Shown here one piece after another: positions 58,220-64,000 of a stretch of 64,000 nt of DNA. Within the stretch, counting starts at the first letter, position 1; every line of letters starts with the position of its first letter. The notes beneath the pieces are model-generated. The model worked only from the letters and a program-made list of their open reading frames with translations, did no database searches and was not told the origin of the DNA. Source of the DNA: Monoplex corrugatus (taxonomy: Eukaryota; Mollusca; Gastropoda; Littorinimorpha; Ranellidae); contig CM060307.1 in NCBI GenBank assembly GCA_030674185.1, positions 33,073,696 to 33,137,695 on the forward strand, written 5' to 3'. The translations under genes and the position numbers were made by a program.

Positions 58220-59056
58220 TCACCATGACTTAGTCTTCCTGCTGTTTAGTTCCAACCCCTTATCTTTGCTTTCAAGTATATTCACAAGGTTTTGTGGGTC
58301 CCTTTCACTTTCTGCAATTAGCACGGTGTCACCTGCGTATCGAATGTTGTCAATCATTTTCCCTCCAACCTTTAATTCAGGGTCTTCCTCTAGGTTTCTC
58401 ATGATGTTTTCGCTGTAAAGTGAAAACAGATCTGGTGACAAAACACAACCCTGTCTGTCTCCTCTTTTGATGTGTTGGAAAGAGCTTATATCGTTTTTTA
58501 TTCTCATTGCAGCTGTTTGTTCCCAATACATATTTCTGATTATTCGTAGATCTTTTCCATCAAAATTGAGTCTTTCTAGTTGGTTGATCAATTCTTCATG
58601 TCTTACCCGATCGAAAGCCTTGGTATAGTCAACAAAGCATAAATATAAATCCTTGTTCATCTCGATTGACCTCTCTATAATAGTTCTTAGGATGTATATG
58701 GCATTAATAGTTCCTTTCCCTTCCACAAATCCACACTGTTCATCTGCTATTTCTCTTTTGATTCTATTCCTTGTCCTTATCATGATTATTCTTAATAGGA
58801 TCTTGGTTACATGACTCATCAAACTGATTGTGCGATGGAGTTCGCATGCCCCTGTCTTCTTTGGAAGTGCAATGAAAATTGATTTTGACATATCTTTGGG
58901 GATTTTTCCAGTGTCGTAAATTTCATTTAGGAGGACTGTTATTTTTTTTATACCGAATTCCTCCAGGGCTTCAATTATCTCTGTGGTAATGTTGTCTGGT
59001 CCTGGGGCTTTTCCTGGTTTCATATTTTTCAATGCTGCTCTAACTTCATCTTTCAT
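58220..59056 (-). pseudogene. RTE reverse transcriptase with altered active site
   Basis: Recognisable blocks are GKAPGPDNITTEII, KILLRIIMIR, DEQCGFVEGKGTINAI, LCFVDYTKAFDRVRHEEL and RQGCVLSPDLFSLY. The catalytic motif reads YAGDTVLIA where YADD is expected, so the first catalytic Asp is replaced by Gly. A stop at the end of this frame separates it from the C-terminal domain. Confidence 0.85.
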
Positions 59057-59417
59057 TATGGGTGGTCATTCAAAGTTCTTTCTTGTAATATGTTCTACGT
59101 TTCTGTCATCTTCAAAAAGATATTTTTTGTAGGCCCTACTCTCCCCATCTGTCTAATATTTTGTCGTTTTCAATCTTTCGATTTTAAGCAACCAGTTGAT
59201 GTGCATGTATTTTTCCTGTGGACAATTTCTTCAATTCGTCTGTTCATACCCTGATGATCCGTTTTGTGTTGGTCTTCTATTTCTTTGCATTTTGTTTTCA
59301 GCCAAGCTTCCTTAGCTTCATTGCACCTATTCCTGATTTCTTTGTTTATCTTCCTGTATATCTCCTCGTTTCTCTTTGCCTTCCTCCGTTCCTCCATCAA
59401 TCCTAAAATTTCTTTTG

Positions 59418-60495
59418 TCATCCAGTTTTTTTTTGTGCTTTTCTATCTACTACAGGGATTTCTTCACAAGCGTCATTTATCGAATTTCTCAACTTTGTCC
59501 ATTGTTCTTCACTGTCATCAACGTCTTCCAGAGCACTGAATTTGTTCTGAACATGTACATTAAATTTTTGATGTATCACTTCATCTGTCTTTAAGAGTCC
59601 AAGATCTAGTTTGATGTTGCTTTTGGTCTGTTTCCTTTTCCGTATTTTCAACCTAAATCTTCCCACTACAGGATTGTGGTCACTGTTGCAGTCTGCGCCT
59701 GGTAGTGTTTTTGCTGACAGTAAAGAATTTCTAAATCTTTTGTTGATCAGGATGTAGTCAATCTGATTTTTGGTATTATCTCCTGGACTCATCCAAGTCC
59801 ATTTTCTTCTATTACGCTGCTCAAACCAGGTGTTTCCTACTATGAACTCATTCATCTGTGCCCATTCTACAAATTTCCCTCCCCTTTCATTTTGTTTACC
59901 AAGGCCATGAGGTCCAACTATATCCTCTACCCTATCCTTTCCCACATTAGCATTAAAATCTCCCATTATTATGGTAACTTCTTGTGATTTACATTGGGCC
60001 TTGGCTAATACTTCGTAGAAGTTGTCAATGTCTTCCTGAGTACTTGTGGACGTTGGTGCATACACCTGAAAGATGTTGATATCAAATGGTCTGCCTCCCA
60101 ATTTGACCAGCAAGACTCTTGTACACAGCCCAGTGTCCCTTAACTGCTTTTGATTTGTCCCTGTCCATTACAATGCCTACCCCACTTTCATGTGAGTTCC
60201 CACCAGAGTATATCACTGTATACTCCCCGGATGTTATTATGCCTGCCCTCTTCCATCTCACTTCCCCCAGTCCTAAAATACTAATGTTAAGCCTTTCGAT
60301 CTCCATTTTGACATTGTCTAATTTGCCTTTTTGGAACAAAGTTCTTATGTTCCATGTTGCTATTTTAGTATTTTTGAGTTTGAGTTTGGTCGCAGTAGCT
60401 TGCTGGCGGTCTGGTGTCACCTGTGCCGCATGGCGGATCCTACCGGACGACGATGGAGCACCTATTCTTGTCGTTATCTTCATTTTTATTTTCAC
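59418..60495 (-). pseudogene. RTE endonuclease, frameshifted
   Basis: KIATWNIRTLFQKGKL and ILGLGEVRWKRAG come from the frame 60495-60082. IFQVYAPTSTSTQEDIDNFY, IIMGDFNANVGKDR and SDHNPVVGRF come from the frame 60113-59418. The active-site motifs are all preserved; one frame change near 60100 separates the halves. Confidence 0.82.
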
Positions 60496-60944
60496 TGTCC
60501 ATAATTTTTCTAGGGAGCATACGATGGTGGTTTCCCGTTGCCTTCCATCGGTTGTATGTGTGTGTGTGTATGTGTGTGTGTGCGTGTGTGTGTGTGTGTG
60601 TGTGCGGTCTCTCCACTAGCCTTTGTTGTTCCCACGACAGCCTACAAGGCAGTAGGGTGATTTTTTCTTTCAGGGTTACCTCCCTTAGCTTTATTCTCTC
60701 CCGAGATGTTCACAAGGCAGTGGAGCTATTTACCCATAGCTGGGGGTCTGGTTCGTGGGCACAGGGCATATCCACAAGCCGGTGGGCCTGCGTGCTGCAT
60801 GTCTGGGGGCCAGACCTCTTCTGAGTCCCTCGAGATTTAGCCTGAGTCCGTGAGGTACTCATTTACCGCATGTCGCCACGAGGAGGCGTAACGTAGGGCT
60901 TGCTGATGGAGAGGCTGTGTACAGGAAGAGACTTACGCATTCTG

Positions 60945-61255
60945 CTCTTCTTTTCGCACAGCTGCAAGCAGCAGTGCTAGCCAGCGGTGCAGGCTGAAAG
61001 TGAGAGGTGACAAGCACACAGTCACTAGCCGACACACTAGACGCATCACATCTGCCATTGAAAACTACGTTGGTATGGCCATGTCACAATATTCCATTGC
61101 CTTGCTAAATCAGTCCTCCATGGAACTGTTGAGGGAGGGAAATGGAGAAGACAGAAAAACAACAACAAGAACACAAACAGAATGGACAGATAAATCTTTT
61201 GCAGAGACCAGCAGACTTTGGCACACAACCCACAGAGCTGGAAGAATCTGGTAAA
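60945..61255 (+). mobile_element. LINE C-terminal fragment
   Basis: AAAACTACGTTGGTATGGCC, then TCCATTGCCTTGCTAAATC and a GAGGGAAATGGAGAAGACAG block, correspond in reverse to 63.77-63.88 kb. The pattern LRWYGHI-KLN is that of the post-RT region of RTE/L1-like polyproteins. Confidence 0.5.
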
Positions 61256-61389
61256 CAATTCTTTAGTGCAGCACCGCAACGACTCTTCATGAAGTTACGG
61301 GAGAAGAAGAAGAAGAAAAGAGTTATAACAAAAAGTGTAGGCCTATGCTTAAATTTGAATCAAAGTAACTGCCAACGTTCAAGCTAATA

Positions 61390-61396
61390 CAAATAA

Positions 61397-61483
<87 letters not shown>
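61390..61483. repeat. (CA)n microsatellite
   Basis: About 42 uninterrupted CA units sit at the left edge of a foldback region. Confidence 0.97.
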
Positions 61484-61484
<1 letters not shown>

Positions 61485-61519
61485 GCAACGCATATTTGAT
61501 ATAACAAAACCAGATAGGC

Positions 61520-61840
61520 ACAAATTTTCGGCCAACTGGCCTTAGTCAAATGTATACAAAGGCCCCAAAAGACAACAAATATTAAATGCATAATATTTAG
61601 GGGGGAAAAGGCAAAATTCCGAATGTGGTGTTCAGCAGGAGAAAATGGCAGATGTGGATAATCTGCACTTTTATCCATACACATTGTCCCCTGCTGGATG
61701 CCACATTTGGGAAATTGTCTTTTTGAGTGTGTGTGTTGTGTGTGTGAGAGAGAGAGATAGAGAGAGACAAGTGCTGTGCGGATACTCTTTGTCTTTACAT
61801 ACGCTTGACAAAGACCAGTTGGCCGAATGTTTGCGTTTTG
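61520..61840. mobile_element. foldback element of about 310 bp
   Basis: The left arm TTTTCGGCCAACTGGCCTTA is the inverse of CAAAGACCAGTTGGCCGAAT at 61810. Internally, CCGAATGTGGTGTTCAGCAG pairs with CTGCTGGATGCCACATTTGG. Together the arms cover most of the interval. A related GGCCAGTTGGCCGAAA occurs once at 29.67 kb. Confidence 0.65.
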
Positions 61841-62044
61841 CTGATTCGTTGAAAAAACAACAACCGTATAGATAGCTAATAATGGGACAAAAACCATGGG
61901 CACAAAAGCATTAACATATGTAAACACCGGTACGATTTTGTTTTTGTTTGGTTTATGTTGTTTCTCGTTTAAAATTCTAGCGTTGTCGTTCACATCTTTG
62001 GTCACGTTACTTTGTTGTTTTTGCTTCTCGAAAAATCTCGGCAT

Positions 62045-62170
62045 TTCTGTTGATCACGTGACAATATCGAGTTCCACAAAACATGGCGGCAATGCTGCAA
62101 TGAGCTGACAGTTTGTGTTATTTGATTTGAAAACTCGAGACGTGTTCACTTTACAGTGACTTCAGTAGTC
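62045..62170 (+). promoter_or_regulatory. candidate promoter: E-box and YY1-like site
   Basis: ATCACGTGAC (62053-62062) is a palindromic E-box of USF/TFE type. AACATGGCGGC (62080-62090) matches YY1 in the orientation usual just downstream of a start site. The short ATG exon follows within 100 bases. Confidence 0.45.
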
Positions 62171-62219
62171 ATGGGTCTAACAAGAGAAGGTGCCTTCAGT
62201 CTTTTAGATGTTCCTGCAG
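62171..62219 (+). CDS. possible first coding exon of a gene continuing beyond the window
   Basis: ATG at 62171 reads MGLTREGAFSLLDVPA and ends GCAG|GTATGT, a good donor, in phase 1. Upstream lie the E-box and YY1-like site. The product was not identified. The EGA...LLDVPAG pattern is faintly like the start of AAR2-type splicing proteins, but too short to claim. No second exon was found before 64000. Confidence 0.4.
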
Positions 62220-62221
62220 GT

Positions 62222-63620
62222 ATGTTTAATTTGGTGTGTCATATTTATGAACAATATCTAGTCCTCAACGGTAAATCCCCTTTATATTCTGACTCGTTCC
62301 TGTCCAGTCACCACCACCTTACTAGACCCGAGATACCGACTCTCGTCAGGTTTCAGTTTCGTGGAAGCAATTTCTTGCCACAGATGAGAACCGAAACAAA
62401 GCATACATGTAACCCTCCATTTTTATTCTTCTTTAAACTAAGTGATCCTAAGTTCAGAAAGGAAAGGAAAAGAAAGAACTTGATCAAAAAATAAACATTT
62501 ACATGCTGCGTACATCACTACTGACTACATGGTAGTGAAATAGAACAACTTGGTAACTTGAATAAGCCTATTTCGTGATAAAACTTGAATGGAAGTCTAC
62601 AGAATGGGGCTGCCGCTTTTCACGCGATCGTACAATCATAGTGAAAAGTTTAAGTACGAAAACACTTGGCGGTCTTCATATATGATATTGATTAGATTAG
62701 TAAAGACAAAGCTTTATCGTCATAATTCCTCCCACCAGACACCCTTTGGGCTATGATCATCATCGTCTTTGTGAGGCATGACTGGGGAATGATCACCTTC
62801 TTCTACTAAGGGACTGGAATCTTCCATATGTTTGAAGTCTTCTATACACGGTTGGGCAAATATAAACTGTTTATTAGGCTAAACGACAAATGTTACCACC
62901 CCAGTTTCACCTTGCACATCTTTCCCATGATACGGCTGTTCCATTTAACTCACTGCCAAGATTTCATGGATAAATTTGGAGGACAAAACCCGTACAAAGG
63001 TTAGGATTAGGGGTAGGGCGAGTGTTGTGACCAATCACTGTACATATGGTAGGGTTGAGGGGGCTAGGCAGAGTAGCCTGATGTCTAAAGCACAGAAGAA
63101 GAAAAATGACATGGTAAAGTTTGCATTTGCACAATAACTTAAACAAAGATTTGGGATTCTGAAAGCCAGCATGCTTGCAATAGGCTGTAGGCCCTAGATT
63201 GTCATTTCGTCATTTCATTTCATTTCCGTCTCTCTCTCTCTCTGTCTCTGTATCATCAATGTCTGCCTCTTTTTAAAGTAAATAATCAAATTAGAATTGA
63301 GAGGTAAAACTACTTTGGTGTTACATTAGGCTACTTTTTAGTTTTTAGTTGTTTTTGTTGTTATGGCAGAACACATTGATCTGGTTGAACAAGAGTTGAA
63401 AATGTTAAGTTTTTGATTTTTTTTTAATTGTTGTTTTTGCCTGAACTATGTGAAAGGCTGATACAGTGATTGATTCTAGACCTGTGGCAAATTGGAATAA
63501 CATGATTCTAGACCTGTGGCAACATTGAAATGACCGTATATATGCAGCTGTGTAGTAATGGATTTAAAACATTTAATAACATTTTAAGTAATCAAAAAAG
63601 TGTAAAATGTCCTCCATTTC
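62222..63620. other. no gene recognised; possibly the first intron of a gene starting at 62.17 kb
   Basis: AT-rich unique sequence, with one CT tract at 63227-63252 and a repeated TGATTCTAGACCTGTGGCAA at 63470 and 63501. Confidence 0.4.
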
Positions 63621-63629
63621 CTATAACTT

Positions 63630-64000
63630 AGTGAAGAGTCACTGGGGTGCTGGACTGAAGCACTATTCATCAGATTTTACTAGCTCTGTTGTTTCTGTGC
63701 CAAAGCCTGGGTCTCTGCAAATGGTTTCTCTGTCCATTCTGTAGTGTTTTCAGTCCATAATTTTCACTTGTCTTCCAGTTCTATCCATCTCTTCCATTCC
63801 ACATTTCCTGGAGATTTAATTTAGCAAGGCCATTGGAATTGGATCTTTTTATGTGGCCATACCAACGTAATTTTCATTCTTTAATTGATGTGAGCAGATC
63901 TCCATGGTCCAGTATATTACTTGGTATATTGGTGCACTTATTCATTGGTGATTTGATCAGTGTATGAAAACCTTCGTAGCTTTTGTTAGATATTGGCAGA
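63630..64000 (-). mobile_element. LINE C-terminal fragment, running off the window
   Basis: On the minus strand the sequence encodes a RWYGHIKRS-type block and KLNLQEMWNG, parallel to the fragment at 60.95-61.25 kb. Related post-RT sequence continues to the window end. Confidence 0.5.

Larger units (their letters stand above)
57606..60900 (-). mobile_element. nearly full-length RTE-type LINE, inactive
   Basis: The minus strand carries, from right to left, a 5' UTR (60900-60500, also present at 23.88-24.3 kb), an endonuclease (60495-59418, two frames), a linker (59421-59170), a reverse transcriptase (59056-58220) and a C-terminal domain (58165-57620). It ends in a (GAT)n tail at 57608-57622. 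It is the reference copy for the RTE fragments at 2.0, 23.9-25.2 and 29.0 kb. Frameshifts and a changed catalytic residue make it inactive. Confidence 0.88.

Noticed and set aside
62171..62219. Naming the exon as AAR2
   Set aside because: Only about ten residues look similar and the spacing differs by one residue. This is too little for a gene name.

Overview
This window is animal nuclear DNA, very probably from a lophotrochozoan and most likely a mollusc such as a gastropod. That placement is an inference. It rests on short spliced exons with GT-AG introns, a KAT7 gene of animal type, tRNA-derived SINEs, RTE-, L2- and I-type LINEs, piggyBac-type TTAA elements, and an extreme density of (CA)n, (GA)n and homopolymer tracts. 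No prokaryotic operon, CRISPR array or viral genome is visible.

Two host genes are clear, both on the + strand. (1) About 3.2-13.7 kb holds the 3' part of a concentrative nucleoside transporter (SLC28/CNT family). Four exons are found; upstream exons lie outside the window. The second exon carries an apparent +1 frameshift in a G run. (2) About 20.1-44.9 kb holds what looks like a complete KAT7/HBO1 (MYST-family histone acetyltransferase) gene. Thirteen coding exons join in frame into 542 residues, running from the initiator Met through the CCHHC finger, the MYST zinc finger and the acetyltransferase core to the stop codon. Its intron 11 uses a GC donor.

The rest is repeat-dominated. 0.3-2.7 kb: a 45-bp minisatellite split by an RTE fragment. 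4.2-8.0 kb: a decayed I-type LINE with endonuclease, reverse transcriptase and RNase H (- strand). 17.9-18.9 kb: another decayed LINE. KAT7 introns: a minisatellite of about 85-110 bp (intron 2); internally deleted RTE copies and a 5'-truncated LINE with a 957-codon open frame (intron 3); two piggyBac relics (intron 6); a compound microsatellite (intron 7); LINE and dispersed repeat fragments (intron 12). 52.8-56.3 kb: an L2-like LINE. 57.6-60.9 kb: a nearly full-length but broken RTE LINE (- strand). Recurrent small families are four TTAA-flanked nested palindromes, two tRNA-derived SINE families, and an unnamed repeat of about 530 bp present four times in one orientation.

Two short stretches look like promoters or gene starts: about 46.3-46.5 kb, and 62.05-62.22 kb where an E-box and a YY1-like site precede a short ATG exon with a good splice donor. 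No novel multi-gene system is evident. The most interesting material is the transposon biology, the KAT7 splice structure and the transporter frameshift.
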